From: Paenibacillus_S vulneris
GTDB lineage: Bacteria > Bacillota > Bacilli > Paenibacillales > NBRC-103111
Direction: 5' to 3'
Length of the DNA: 64,000 nt
Assembly: GCF_039543185.1 (NCBI RefSeq)
Contig: NZ_BAABJG010000036.1
Coordinates: 62,001 to 126,000 of the forward strand
In this document: piece after piece, positions 33,692 through 42,498 of the stretch
Layout of the letters: each line of letters opens with the position of its first letter
Position numbering within the stretch: position 1 is the stretch's first letter
Notes under the pieces: generated by a model
Told to the model about the DNA's origin: nothing
Seen by the model: the letters and a program-made list of their open reading frames with translations, nothing else
Database searches by the model: none
Made by a program: the position numbers and the translations under genes

Positions 33692-35965
33692 ATGCAAGTG
33701 AATTCGGTTAACAAACGCCCCCTGCTCGTTCTGGCGGCCCTTACGCTGTTTGCCGTTGCGGCGCTTGCATGGACGTTATCGCATGGGACAAGAGGCTGGT
33801 TCGCCGGACCGGCCAAGACCGCTCCGCAATCGGTGCTGCCGGTATTCGAAGAGCAGGGAATTAAGCAGACCTCCTCGGTTAAAGACGGCCATTTGGAAGT
33901 ATACAACGGCAGCGGCTGGACACCGCAATTTTGGACCGGCGTCAATCTGGGCGCGACTACTCCCGGCCATGCGCCTGGAGAGCTCAGCCCGATCAAGGAA
34001 GATTATTTGCGCTGGTTCGGGCAAATCAAAGAGATGCATGCCGATGTCATCCGCGTTTATACGATTTTGCCGCCCTACTTCTACGAGGCTCTGGCGGAAT
34101 TCAACAGCGGCCGCCAAGACCCGCTCTACGTGCTTCACGGCATTTGGGCCCCGGAGGACCAGTTGAACGGGAACGGCGGCGAAGGGAGGGATGCCTATCA
34201 GGAAGATACGATAGCCGTATTTAAACAAGAGATTCAAGACGCCGTCCATGCCGTTCACGGCAATCTCAACCGAAAGGCCAAGCCTGGACATGCTTCCGGC
34301 AAATACGATGCGGACATTTCGCCCTATGTATTGGGCTGGGTCGTAGGCACAGAATGGGATCCTTATGCGGTCAAGGCAACCAATGATGCGCATCCGGATT
34401 TGAAGCCGTTTCAAGGGACGTATTTCCAGGCCAAGCCGGAGGCTTCTCCATTCGAGAGCTGGCTTGCGCAAATGCTTGAAACCGTAGCACAGGAGGAGAT
34501 GAAATACGGCTGGCAGCATCCGGTTTCATTCACCAACTGGGTGACAACGGACCCGCTTACGCATCCGAATGAACCGGCGGAGAACGAAGATTTGGTATCT
34601 GTCGATCCGATGCATATTCATCCACAGGAATCGTGGAAGGCAGGCTACTTCGCTTCTTACCATATTTATCCGTATTATCCCGATCTGCTGAGCTACGAGG
34701 ATAAGTACCAGACCTATAAGGACAGTACGGGCGAAATCAATCCGTACGCCGGTTATTTGCATGATTTAAGAGAGCATCACAAAGGCATTCCGTTGATTGT
34801 GGCGGAGTATGGTGTCCCTAGCTCCCGAGGCCTCGCCCACTACGGTCCGCTGAATCGCAACCAGGGCCTGCATACCGAGCAGGAGCAGGGTGAAATCGAC
34901 GCCGCTCTATATCAAAGCATATACAACGAAAATTACGACGGCGCCGTATTGTTCTCGTGGCAGGACGAATGGTTCAAAATCACCTGGAACACTCTCGAGC
35001 TGGATACGCCTATTGCAAGGCGGCCGTATTGGCGAAATATGCTTACCAACGAGGAGCATTTTGGGGTGCTGGCCGTTGAACCGGGCAAATCGCCGGAGGA
35101 TACGATCGTGCTGGACGGCAAGACGGGAGATTGGGATCGTCGAAAGCAGGTGGAAACCAAGCAGTATCCGGGCTACAGTCTGTCGGTTTCCCACGATGAA
35201 GCGTACTTGTATTTGATGCTGAGAAATTCCCAAGGCGATTGGAAGCTTGGAGACAACCCCTTATACCTTGGCTTCGACACCTTGAATGGCGGAAGCACTA
35301 CGGCGGATCAAGCGCCCGGTGTTAGCTTCAGCAGCGGTCAAGAATTTGTCATGAAGCTGCAGGGGGCCGAAGATTCCTCCCTGTACATCGGCAGCGCCTA
35401 CGATTATCACAGCTGGCTGTACGGCTACCAGAAGAAGCTGATGCCGTGGCAGGAGAGCTGGGCTCATGCGGAGAACGGGATCTTCCTGCCGTATAAGCTG
35501 CCTGTCAACAAAGGCTTTGTACTGCCGCAAACAAAGGAAAAGGTTCCCTTCGAGGATGTGGAGCTCGGTCAGCTTCATCAAGGCACGACCGATCCGGCAA
35601 GCCCGGATTTCAACAGCTTGGCGGACTGGTTCGTTTCCGGCCCGGTTATCGAGGTGCGTATTCCTTGGATGATGCTGGGCTTCACCGATCCGAGCCAGCA
35701 CAAGGCATGGAAGTACCCTTACGAAGCCGGAGCGCTTAAATTCGACGATGTGAAGTCGATCCGCGTCGAGCCGCACTGGGTTCGCGGTGCCGAGGGGAAA
35801 GATAAGCAGGAACCTCTGGCCTACAAATGGGATCATTGGAACAAAGTCGATTATCATGAACGGCTTAAGAAGAGCTATCCGATTTTGCAAAGTCTATTCG
35901 CGGAGCAAGGTAAAAAACCGCCGAAGGATGCGCTTGCTCCCCTCCCTTCGGCCCAGACTCAATGA
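33692..35965 (+). CDS. Membrane-anchored glycosidase-like protein, paralogue 2
   Basis: A 757-residue protein with an N-terminal signal anchor (about 11-28), then the same two-module layout as the protein at 21432-23648: GVNLGATTPGHAPGELS, DVIRVYTILPPYFYEAL, putative acid/base Glu in VGTEWDP (about residue 221), putative nucleophile Glu in VAEYGVPSS (about 371), FSWQDEWFKITWN, then a beta-sandwich starting LDGKTGDWD. Both Glu residues are kept, so it is probably active. The EAR-like RNA directly upstream implies a long polysaccharide transcript. AAAAGGAGG lies 8 bases before the ATG. Substrate unknown. Confidence 0.7.
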   Translation: MQVNSVNKRPLLVLAALTLFAVAALAWTLSHGTRGWFAGPAKTAPQSVLPVFEEQGIKQTSSVKDGHLEVYNGSGWTPQFWTGVNLGATTPGHAPGELSPIKEDYLRWFGQIKEMHADVIRVYTILPPYFYEALAEFNSGRQDPLYVLHGIWAPEDQLNGNGGEGRDAYQEDTIAVFKQEIQDAVHAVHGNLNRKAKPGHASGKYDADISPYVLGWVVGTEWDPYAVKATNDAHPDLKPFQGTYFQAKPEASPFESWLAQMLETVAQEEMKYGWQHPVSFTNWVTTDPLTHPNEPAENEDLVSVDPMHIHPQESWKAGYFASYHIYPYYPDLLSYEDKYQTYKDSTGEINPYAGYLHDLREHHKGIPLIVAEYGVPSSRGLAHYGPLNRNQGLHTEQEQGEIDAALYQSIYNENYDGAVLFSWQDEWFKITWNTLELDTPIARRPYWRNMLTNEEHFGVLAVEPGKSPEDTIVLDGKTGDWDRRKQVETKQYPGYSLSVSHDEAYLYLMLRNSQGDWKLGDNPLYLGFDTLNGGSTTADQAPGVSFSSGQEFVMKLQGAEDSSLYIGSAYDYHSWLYGYQKKLMPWQESWAHAENGIFLPYKLPVNKGFVLPQTKEKVPFEDVELGQLHQGTTDPASPDFNSLADWFVSGPVIEVRIPWMMLGFTDPSQHKAWKYPYEAGALKFDDVKSIRVEPHWVRGAEGKDKQEPLAYKWDHWNKVDYHERLKKSYPILQSLFAEQGKKPPKDALAPLPSAQTQ

Positions 35966-36058
35966 TAGGCGACGGATGCCGGGAATTACATGAATCAAAT
36001 AAGCTTAAACGATCAGGTACATCCTAAGGCCAACATTGAATTTGGAAGGAGCAGGAAA

Positions 36059-36997
36059 GTGACTCTGCGGCACATGAAACTATTCAATACTTCAAAGACA
36101 AGAAGGAGGTTATGCCGGTTGCTGCTAAGCTGCTTACTAGCCGGACAGGTGCTTACAGGGCTGTCCTTGTTATACGGGACTTCCGCCCTGGCTGCTGAGG
36201 CTAACGGCCAACAGGTTCTCAGCACGTGGATGTGGAATCCGTATGTGATAGGCCAAGAAGCGGACAGCACGCTTCAGCAGTTGACGAGCAAAGGAGTGAA
36301 CCGGGTCTACTTGCTGGTGGATTCGAGTTACCCCGCTTCTTACTACAGCAGCTTTATTCGCAAGGCGAACGCTCAGCACATCGAGATTCAAGCGCTGGGC
36401 GGCGCTCCGAATTGGGTGCTTCCGGAGTATAACAAGCGCATGTACGAGTTCATCGATTGGGTGAAGAGCTACAACGGGAGCGTCCTTCCTGAGGAGCGGT
36501 TTGCCGGAATTCACTTGGATGTGGAGCCTTATGTACTGCCTGAATGGCGTAAGGATTCGGATACGGTCATTGGGCTTTGGAAAGACACGGTAAGCGGATT
36601 TGTCGAGGAGGTGAAGAGCGATTCCACTCTGACCGTCGGTATGGATATGCCGGTGTGGCTGGATTCGTTTCAAGTAGGTGACGGACAAGGCGGAAGGACA
36701 ACCTTGTCGGATTGGCTTATTCGCCGTATGGATGAAGTGACGCTGATGGCGTATTTCAATAAAGCCCAAGACATTGCCTCGTCAGTCCAAACCGAGCTGG
36801 CTGAAGCCGACCAGGCCGGCGTCCCTGTGCTTGTAGCTGTAGATACGGTTGACAGCGGCGAGCCGGGTACGTTTTACGGCAAAAGCGAAGCCCTTATGAT
36901 GCAGGAATTGTCGGCATTGCTGGAGCAAATAGGAGGCCGCCCTTCTTTCGGCGGTATCGGCGTCCATGAGTGGGACAGCTGGTTAAAGATGAACTAA
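36059..36997 (+). CDS. Secreted TIM-barrel protein, probable glycosidase
   Basis: A 312-residue exported protein. Signal peptide in about residues 15-45 (LLLSCLLAGQVLTGLSLLYG, cut near SALAAEA). The mature part begins VLSTWMWNPYVI and includes GVNRVYLLVDSSYP, FAGIHLDVEPYVLPEW (acidic strand end, candidate catalytic Asp/Glu), VGMDMPVWLDSF and VTLMAYF, a glycosidase-like barrel of the kind seen with GH18-related folds. No firm family assignment. The ATG at 35990 lacks a ribosome site; GTG at 36059 has GGAAGGAG 7 bases upstream and is chosen. Last gene of the rightward unit; followed by a strong terminator. Confidence 0.65.
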   Translation: MTLRHMKLFNTSKTRRRLCRLLLSCLLAGQVLTGLSLLYGTSALAAEANGQQVLSTWMWNPYVIGQEADSTLQQLTSKGVNRVYLLVDSSYPASYYSSFIRKANAQHIEIQALGGAPNWVLPEYNKRMYEFIDWVKSYNGSVLPEERFAGIHLDVEPYVLPEWRKDSDTVIGLWKDTVSGFVEEVKSDSTLTVGMDMPVWLDSFQVGDGQGGRTTLSDWLIRRMDEVTLMAYFNKAQDIASSVQTELAEADQAGVPVLVAVDTVDSGEPGTFYGKSEALMMQELSALLEQIGGRPSFGGIGVHEWDSWLKMN

Positions 36998-37006
36998 ACG
37001 ATGGGG

Positions 37007-37038
37007 CAGAGCTCGCACCTGGTGCGGGCTCTGTTTTT
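37007..37038 (+). terminator. Strong intrinsic terminator at the end of the polysaccharide unit
   Basis: CAGAGCTCGCAC and GTGCGGGCTCTG form a 12-bp stem (one mismatch) with a 3-base loop, followed by TTTTT. Confidence 0.9.
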
Positions 37039-37091
37039 GCCGTTCCTTCACTCTCCCATGCACCAGCCGATAGCTGCAAGGCTTCGGCAGC

Positions 37092-37862
37092 TTACTTGAA
37101 CATCCATGCCGATAAGCTCATTGTGCCGTATTGATACTGCTGATGCAGCAGTCTGGCGGACCGGTTCCGGTCGGCAGCACCCATACATATAAAGAGAGGA
37201 GCCAAATGCTCCTGGGTCGGCACAGCCTTTTGGGCATAGGGCGCCCTCTGTGCATAATCGAATAGAGACTCCAAATCCCACACGCTGATTTTATCCGCCA
37301 GCCACCGATCAAAATGTACAGCCCATTTATCGGCTCCCTCGCTCTCCCATCTCAGCTTCGACAGATTATGTACGGTGCCGCCGCTGCCGATGATCATGAC
37401 CCCCTGTTCCCTTAAAGCAAGTAAGGCTTTGCCTATCCGGTACTGCTCCTCGGGAACCAGCCTGGGATGTACCGACAGGGATACCAGCGGAATATCGGCT
37501 TCGGGGTACAGCAGCTTCATAACGGTCCATACGCCGTGGTCCAGTCCCCTTCGATGATTCAGCTCACACCGGATCCCTTCGCCGGACAACAGCCTTTCGA
37601 TCTCCATGCTTAGTACCAGATCCCCTTTGGCCGGATAGTCCAATTCGTAAAGCGGCTCCGGAAAGCCGAAAAAATCATACATCGTCTCCAGTTGAGGTGC
37701 ACTTGAGATCATCTGCACAGGATGCTCCCAATGCGCACTAAAAATGGCTATCCCTTTAGGTCTCGGAAGCAGCAATCCCAAATTACGCAGCAGCTTCGTA
37801 TAAGAGTTCGTTTCCAGCACTAATGTAGGCATTCCGTGAGCAACGAATAAAGCTGGAACCAT
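37092..37862 (-). CDS. DODA-type extradiol ring-opening dioxygenase (LigB/YgiD family)
   Basis: A 256-residue class III extradiol dioxygenase homologue. Metal/catalytic His positions: FVAHGMPT near the N-terminus, FSAHWEHP, LDHGVWTVMKLLYP, and GSGGTVHNL; QEHLAPLFICMGAA near the end is typical of plant-type 4,5-DOPA dioxygenase-like proteins. Needs a single Zn or Fe. Substrate is probably a catechol, not identifiable. AAAAGGAG precedes the ATG at 37862. It stands alone, convergent with the secreted TIM-barrel gene. Confidence 0.9.
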   Translation of the reverse strand: MVPALFVAHGMPTLVLETNSYTKLLRNLGLLLPRPKGIAIFSAHWEHPVQMISSAPQLETMYDFFGFPEPLYELDYPAKGDLVLSMEIERLLSGEGIRCELNHRRGLDHGVWTVMKLLYPEADIPLVSLSVHPRLVPEEQYRIGKALLALREQGVMIIGSGGTVHNLSKLRWESEGADKWAVHFDRWLADKISVWDLESLFDYAQRAPYAQKAVPTQEHLAPLFICMGAADRNRSARLLHQQYQYGTMSLSAWMFK

Positions 37863-38025
37863 GACAACGACTCCTTTTTGTTATTTGCATGTTCGGAGGC
37901 TTTAGCTTTCCCTTTTACAGCCGTCATGGCTGCTTAGCTGTTCCCCTCCATTATAACTGCAAAACGATAGCCTGCGCCGGGTTATAATAAAAAAGGACAA
38001 AATGTTTTCCAATTGATTCGGCTGC

Positions 38026-38052
38026 TGATACAAAATCAAGTCATGCTCCGTC
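38026..38052 (+). promoter_or_regulatory. Possible ECF-sigma promoter (autoregulation)
   Basis: TGATAC (38026-38031), 17 bases, CGTC (38049-38052), close to the TGAAAC/TGTAAC and CGTC pattern of Bacillus ECF factors, 36 bases before the sigma gene. Confidence 0.5.
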
Positions 38053-38087
38053 TTATATATAGCTGCAGCTGAAAGGAGGACAATCGA

Positions 38088-38627
38088 TTGGAACCGCAAC
38101 AACAACAAACATCTGATTATTTTCGCGAAGTGTTTTATATACATTACCCTACCGTTCGCCGCAAGCTCATCGGGCTTGTCAGAGATGAGGCGGCCGCAGA
38201 AGATTTGGCTCAGGAGGTGTTCCTGCGTCTCTACCGCAACCCTCCGGACGAACCGTCCGTGATAGGCGCCTGGCTGCATCGGGTGCTGACGAGGATCGCC
38301 TACGACCATTTGAATAAAAAGGCCCGGGAGCGAGCTCTGCATGAGAAGCAATCCCTGCACATCCTCAGCACGGAAGAGGAGCAGCCGTCTAACGAGCAGC
38401 TTCTGATGAAACAGCTTGACCAGGAGGAAATGCGAGAATGGCTGGAGGAATTGCCCGAACGAGACCGCAAGGCGCTTCTCCTCAAGTACTCGGGGTACAG
38501 CTACGCGGAAATCGCCGAGCAGCTCCAGGTTCGCCCCCCTTTGGTCGGAACCCTGCTGCACAGGGCTACAGAACGGTTAAGAAAACATGCCGAAGCGCAA
38601 ACGCAAGCACATGCACGTATGGAATAG
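38088..38627 (+). CDS. ECF RNA polymerase sigma factor
   Basis: A 179-residue ECF factor: region 2 about 12-80 (FYIHYPTVRRKLIGLVRDEAAAEDLAQEVFLRLY) and region 4 about 118-165 (LPERDRKALLLKYSGYSYAEIAEQLQV then LVGTLLHRATERLRKH), resembling the SigX/SigM/SigW group. Start is a TTG at 38088 with GAAAGGAGGA 7 bases upstream. The next gene encodes a membrane protein with a cytoplasmic N-terminus, its likely anti-sigma, then an ABC transporter in the same operon. The target stress is probably envelope-related, by family only. Confidence 0.9.
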   Translation: MEPQQQQTSDYFREVFYIHYPTVRRKLIGLVRDEAAAEDLAQEVFLRLYRNPPDEPSVIGAWLHRVLTRIAYDHLNKKARERALHEKQSLHILSTEEEQPSNEQLLMKQLDQEEMREWLEELPERDRKALLLKYSGYSYAEIAEQLQVRPPLVGTLLHRATERLRKHAEAQTQAHARME

Positions 38628-38638
38628 GAGGAATTTCG

Positions 38639-39793
38639 ATGAGCGAATCTACTAAAAAGAATGATAGAGAGTTAACGGATGCCGCTTGGGCCAAGCTGCA
38701 GCAAAAGCTTGCTCAAGAACCAGCACGGCCTCAATGGTCGCGCTGGTCCGAACAACTTACGGCGGATGCCGCAGCCGCTCCTCTTACAGCTTCCGTAACG
38801 GAAGCTCCGGCGATGGCAGGAAGCGCAAGCCAGCCAGCAATTCCGCAGGCTTACCCTAACAGCCCGGAATCCGGACATACCAAGAAATCCGGATCGTTCG
38901 CCAGCTGGCTGCATAAGAACAAAAAATGGGTTGCCGGGGCCGCCGCGGCAGGGGTTATCGCCGTTACCGTCGCTACGCCTTCCGGCAACCAGGCTCTTGC
39001 CGCGATCTTGAACAAGTTCCGCATGCAGCAGCTTACCGTGGTACAGGAAAATGATTTGCAAACGATCTTGAACGGCGCTTTCGGGGACGGCAAGGAACGG
39101 GAGTCGATCAACAAGTTCGGAACCTTCTCCCAAACGTCGGGCAAACCTATCGGCGAGGTCGATGCTTCTGAAGCGTCCAAACTCGCTGGACATAAGATTA
39201 TTATCCCGCCTGAATATGATGCCAAAAATAAAATCTATGTTTCCCCATCCAACAGCCTTACTTTTAATATGAATGTGGATGAGGTTAACAAAGCCATGAA
39301 ACGCCTGGGGGCAACGAAGCTGCTGCCGGCCTCCGTAGACGGCAAACCGATCACGCTGGAAATGGGTGAGACTGTTCACCTGTATGTTGTATCCAAAGAT
39401 TCCCCCGAGAAGGGAGATTCCAAGGGCTATTCGTTCACACAAACACCGGTGCCGACAATTACGGTCGATCCGTCCATTCCGGTAGCGGAGGCGCTGGATG
39501 CGGTGCTGCAATTCCCGCTTTTGCCTCAGAACCTTAAGGAAAGCCTGCAAACAGCCGGTGTCCTGCAAGGCGGCTCCGTTCCGCTACCTATCATAGACAA
39601 TGGCCAGGTCGAAAAGGTGAAGGTCGAGGGCGTAGACGTCATCGTAAGCACCAATCAATACAACCAGGGCAAGACAACCTACTACTCGGCAACCTGGGTG
39701 AAGCAAGGGCAGCTGTACAGGGTTGACGGCAGCAATGGGCTAACGAGCCGCGCCGCCCTTATTGCTAAAGTAACGGAGTTGATCAAGTTGTGA
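38639..39793 (+). CDS. Membrane anti-sigma factor-like protein
   Basis: A 384-residue single-pass membrane protein. Cytoplasmic N-terminus (1-95) begins with a DRELTDAAWAKLQQKL helix followed by an Ala/Pro-rich linker; TM helix about 99-116 (WVAGAAAAGVIAVTVATP); the outer part has QALAAILNKFRMQQLTVVQE and a C-terminal module GVDVIVSTNQYNQGKTTYYSATW like DUF4367. This matches anti-sigma proteins paired with ECF factors. TAGGAGGAA precedes the ATG at 38639; the longer upstream frame overlaps the sigma gene and is not used. Its stop overlaps the GTG of the ABC ATPase by 4 bases. Confidence 0.75.
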   Translation: MSESTKKNDRELTDAAWAKLQQKLAQEPARPQWSRWSEQLTADAAAAPLTASVTEAPAMAGSASQPAIPQAYPNSPESGHTKKSGSFASWLHKNKKWVAGAAAAGVIAVTVATPSGNQALAAILNKFRMQQLTVVQENDLQTILNGAFGDGKERESINKFGTFSQTSGKPIGEVDASEASKLAGHKIIIPPEYDAKNKIYVSPSNSLTFNMNVDEVNKAMKRLGATKLLPASVDGKPITLEMGETVHLYVVSKDSPEKGDSKGYSFTQTPVPTITVDPSIPVAEALDAVLQFPLLPQNLKESLQTAGVLQGGSVPLPIIDNGQVEKVKVEGVDVIVSTNQYNQGKTTYYSATWVKQGQLYRVDGSNGLTSRAALIAKVTELIKL

Positions 39794-40749
39794 GCCAAAC
39801 CATGATTGATGCTCAGAATTTAAGCAAGGATTACGGAAACGGCCGCGGCTGCCGCGGTATTACGCTTCAAGTTGGTGCGGGGGAAGCCTTTGGCTTCCTC
39901 GGCCCTAACGGCGCAGGCAAGAGCACCTTCGTCAAAATGCTCGTCGGCCTCATCCGTCCTACCGGAGGGAGCGCGATGATCATGGGCGAACCGATCGGCT
40001 CTGTAGAAGCGCGGCGCCATATCGGTTACTTGCCGGAGCTGTACCGCTATCAGGAATGGCTGAGCGGCGAGGAGGTTGTGAAACTGCATGCCAAGCTGTG
40101 CGGCATGGATCCTGTCACAGCCGGAAAACGCGTTCCCGAGCTGCTTGATCAGGTAGGAATCGGTCTGCGCGGGCGAGACCGCGTGAAGAACTATTCCAAG
40201 GGCATGCAGCAGCGACTTGGCTTAGCCTGCGCTCTCGTTAACGATCCGAAGCTCGTATTCCTGGATGAACCGGCCTCCGCGCTGGATCCTATCGGACGCA
40301 TGGAGGTGCGTGATCTCCTGCGCATGCTTCGCGGTCAAGGAAAAACGATATTCCTTAACTCTCACTTGCTTGAGGACGTCGAAATGCTGTGCGACCGAGT
40401 CGCCCTGCTGAATAATGGAAATATACTGCACACCGGAGCCGTCTCCGACGTGCTGCAGGAGAAAACCCGCTGGCACTTGCGTGTCGGCGGGTTCACGCCG
40501 TTTGGTTTGACATGGCTTCAGGATATGACAGGTCTTCCGATCGCAACAGCCTCGCTGGAGGTGCCACACGACAGCGATTCCGTATGGCTGGAAGCTGAGC
40601 TGGAGGATGACGAACAGATTGGCTGGCTGAACAGCCTCGTGATTGAGCAAGGCATGACCTTGTATGAGGTGAAAAAATCGAAAACAAGGCTGGACGAATG
40701 GTTCATGAGCGCCGTGTCCGGATTGAGTCATAGGGGGGAACGCGCATGA
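39790..40749 (+). CDS. ABC transporter ATP-binding protein
   Basis: A 319-residue ATPase: Walker A GPNGAGKST (about 39-47), Q-loop region GYLPELYRYQEW, signature YSKGMQQRLGLA, Walker B LVFLDEPASALDP and switch His in NSHLLEDV. A C-terminal extension of about 100 residues is typical of the NatA/BcrA-like ATPases. GTG start at 39790 overlaps the anti-sigma stop (GTGA). Together with the next gene, it forms an ABC-2 type exporter, perhaps for an antimicrobial peptide or lipid; cargo unknown. Confidence 0.9.
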   Translation: MSQTMIDAQNLSKDYGNGRGCRGITLQVGAGEAFGFLGPNGAGKSTFVKMLVGLIRPTGGSAMIMGEPIGSVEARRHIGYLPELYRYQEWLSGEEVVKLHAKLCGMDPVTAGKRVPELLDQVGIGLRGRDRVKNYSKGMQQRLGLACALVNDPKLVFLDEPASALDPIGRMEVRDLLRMLRGQGKTIFLNSHLLEDVEMLCDRVALLNNGNILHTGAVSDVLQEKTRWHLRVGGFTPFGLTWLQDMTGLPIATASLEVPHDSDSVWLEAELEDDEQIGWLNSLVIEQGMTLYEVKKSKTRLDEWFMSAVSGLSHRGERA

Positions 40750-41624
40750 ACGCTATCATCGCAATGACCTGGAAAGAGCTTCTGCGCAAAAGAGTTATGC
40801 TGTTGACACTGCTCATGACGATCGTTTTTTTGCTCGCCTTTTGGTTTGTCGCTCAAACCATCGGAGCACGGCTTCATGATACGCAGGATAAGACCAGCAT
40901 AACTTATCTTATTCAAAGCTTTACACTAGGCAGTATTACTTTAACGCTCGGCTTCTTTTTCGGAGCCTTTGTCATCGCTTTTCTATCCATCTTCAGCTCC
41001 TTTGCCGTTATCTCGGGAGAAGCGGAGCAAGGGGTGCTGCAGGCGCTCATGCCTCGTCCTGTTCCGCGCTGGCATTGGTATATGGGAAGATGGATCGGCT
41101 ATGTGACCTTGGGAATAGGGTACGCCGCCCTGCTGTTCGTTTCGATTTTATGGATCACCGATTACCATTCGGGGGTTCCCTCCGATCTGTTCGCACTGAT
41201 CAAATCGTTTCTGCTATTCGCCTCCGTAGTTCCGATCCTGGTTTCCGTCTCGATGCTCGGATCGTGCATATTCTCCGCTTTGGGGAACGGCGTATTTATG
41301 ACCATGCTGTACGGAGCGGGGTGGCTTGGCGGAATGATCGAAAAGGTAGGAAGCATCGCCAGACTGGACAACGACACCGTCAAACCGTTGACAACCATTG
41401 CGGGATTAATGTCCCTCGCCATGCCTACCGAATCCGTTCAGCATCGCATGCTCTCCGAGATGTTCTATCTCCCCGAGCTGCAGGGGATTGCAGAACTGGA
41501 CTCCGCTCTCGGCCCGTTCGGCATCGGCCAAGTCCCATCCAATTCGTTTTTACTCTATGCGGCTTGTTATACCCTCGCTGCGATAGCAGCAGGATTATTC
41601 ATGTTCAACCGCAAGGATTTATAA
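40746..41624 (+). CDS. ABC-2 type transporter permease
   Basis: A 292-residue membrane protein with six TM helices, N-terminal AMTWKELLRKRVMLLTLLMT, and the ABC-2 permease motif GEAEQGVLQALMPRPVPRWHWYMGRW between helices 2 and 3, as in NatB/YhaP-type permeases. It overlaps the ATPase stop by ATGA, so both subunits are coupled. As the last gene of the ECF sigma operon it is probably induced by the same envelope signal. Confidence 0.85.
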   Translation: MNAIIAMTWKELLRKRVMLLTLLMTIVFLLAFWFVAQTIGARLHDTQDKTSITYLIQSFTLGSITLTLGFFFGAFVIAFLSIFSSFAVISGEAEQGVLQALMPRPVPRWHWYMGRWIGYVTLGIGYAALLFVSILWITDYHSGVPSDLFALIKSFLLFASVVPILVSVSMLGSCIFSALGNGVFMTMLYGAGWLGGMIEKVGSIARLDNDTVKPLTTIAGLMSLAMPTESVQHRMLSEMFYLPELQGIAELDSALGPFGIGQVPSNSFLLYAACYTLAAIAAGLFMFNRKDL

Positions 41625-41633
41625 CGTAAAAAA

Positions 41634-41678
41634 ACAACCCTACGGTTTCCCGGATGATCCAGGTACCCGCAGGGTTGT
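41634..41678. terminator. Bidirectional terminator between ABC permease and thioredoxin
   Basis: ACAACCCTACGG and CCGCAGGGTTGT pair with one mismatch, with an A-run on the left and TTATGTTTTT on the right; the loop is long. Confidence 0.75.
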
Positions 41679-41698
41679 TATGTTTTTATCCTTTTCCA

Positions 41699-42022
41699 TT
41701 AATTGGCCAAATGGGGCTCTACCCAGGACAGCATATCACCCAATGGTCTGAAACCGACAGCTGTAGCCACTTCGACGCCGTTTTTGAACAGCTTCATAGT
41801 CGGAATGCTCATAATACCGTAAGCTCCGGGAGTTTCCGGATTATCATCCACATTCATTTTGGCAATCGTCAGCTTGTCACCCAATTGCTGGCTCATCTCT
41901 TCCAGAACAGGGGCGATCATTTTGCAAGGACCGCACCACGGAGCCCAGAAATCTACCAACACGACACCTTCTTGAGCAATCGTTTCTTTAAAATTGTGAT
42001 CTTCTACTTTAATCAAAGACAT
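41699..42022 (-). CDS. trxA: Thioredoxin
   Basis: A 107-residue thioredoxin with the active site WCGPC (Cys30, Cys33), the cis-proline in SIPTMKLFKNG and DFWAPW. It reduces protein disulfides, receiving electrons from thioredoxin reductase. AAAGGAGAG is 9 bases before the ATG at 42022; an in-frame GTG at 42031 is too close to it. A perfect TTGAT-ATAT-ATCAA palindrome lies upstream. The sequence is somewhat diverged from housekeeping TrxA, so it may be a second copy. Confidence 0.9.
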   Translation of the reverse strand: MSLIKVEDHNFKETIAQEGVVLVDFWAPWCGPCKMIAPVLEEMSQQLGDKLTIAKMNVDDNPETPGAYGIMSIPTMKLFKNGVEVATAVGFRPLGDMLSWVEPHLAN

Positions 42023-42053
42023 AGTATGCACTCTCCTTTAAATAGGATTAACC

Positions 42054-42067
42054 TTGATATATATCAA
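42054..42067 (-). promoter_or_regulatory. FNR-box-like palindrome upstream of thioredoxin
   Basis: TTGATATATATCAA is a perfect 14-bp palindrome, of the form TTGAT-N4-ATCAA used by FNR-type regulators in other bacteria. It sits 32 bases upstream of the thioredoxin start and between two minus-strand genes. Confidence 0.4.
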
Positions 42068-42076
42068 CCTAAACTA

Positions 42077-42460
42077 TTAATCGATTCGAACTCGACTAAT
42101 AGAAGGGCCTGAACCGTATCCATGGAAAGGCTTGTCGTTACGGTTTGGATCAAATTGCAGCATACGGAGATTCGCGTACAAATCGTCAAACCATTCCTGA
42201 TCGCGAGTCATTAAGGCCAGATCCATCAAGCTGCGGAGACCCGCTTCTACCGGCACATAATCGGTCAGCTTAGACAATTTGCCCAACGAGCTGGTAACGA
42301 CTTGACCGATCGCTTCTTCATGATCGCATTGGGTAACCCGAACCTTCACCGTCCCATAGGCATCAATGGATTCCACATAGCCTATAAATTTCTCATCCTC
42401 CGCCGACGTTCCGCTAACCCAATCGCTTACCTTAATCCAATCCTGACGGATCGATGTCAT
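42077..42460 (-). CDS. IDEAL-domain protein
   Basis: A 127-residue soluble protein. Residues about 22-60 are a beta-rich segment (FIGYVESIDAYGTVKVRV). Residues about 78-105, LRSLMDLALMTRDQEWFDDL, fit the short IDEAL helix motif named after its typical sequence, found in Bacillales proteins such as ComK-related and YpiB-type. Function unknown. The ATG at 42460 has AAGGAGAG properly spaced; GTG at 42469 does not. Two ACTG-N15-CAGT boxes lie upstream, linking it to the Rrf2 regulator next door. Confidence 0.65.
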   Translation of the reverse strand: MTSIRQDWIKVSDWVSGTSAEDEKFIGYVESIDAYGTVKVRVTQCDHEEAIGQVVTSSLGKLSKLTDYVPVEAGLRSLMDLALMTRDQEWFDDLYANLRMLQFDPNRNDKPFHGYGSGPSISRVRID

Positions 42461-42498
42461 TACTGCCACTCTCCTTCCTCAAAATAAGGATCTGCTTA

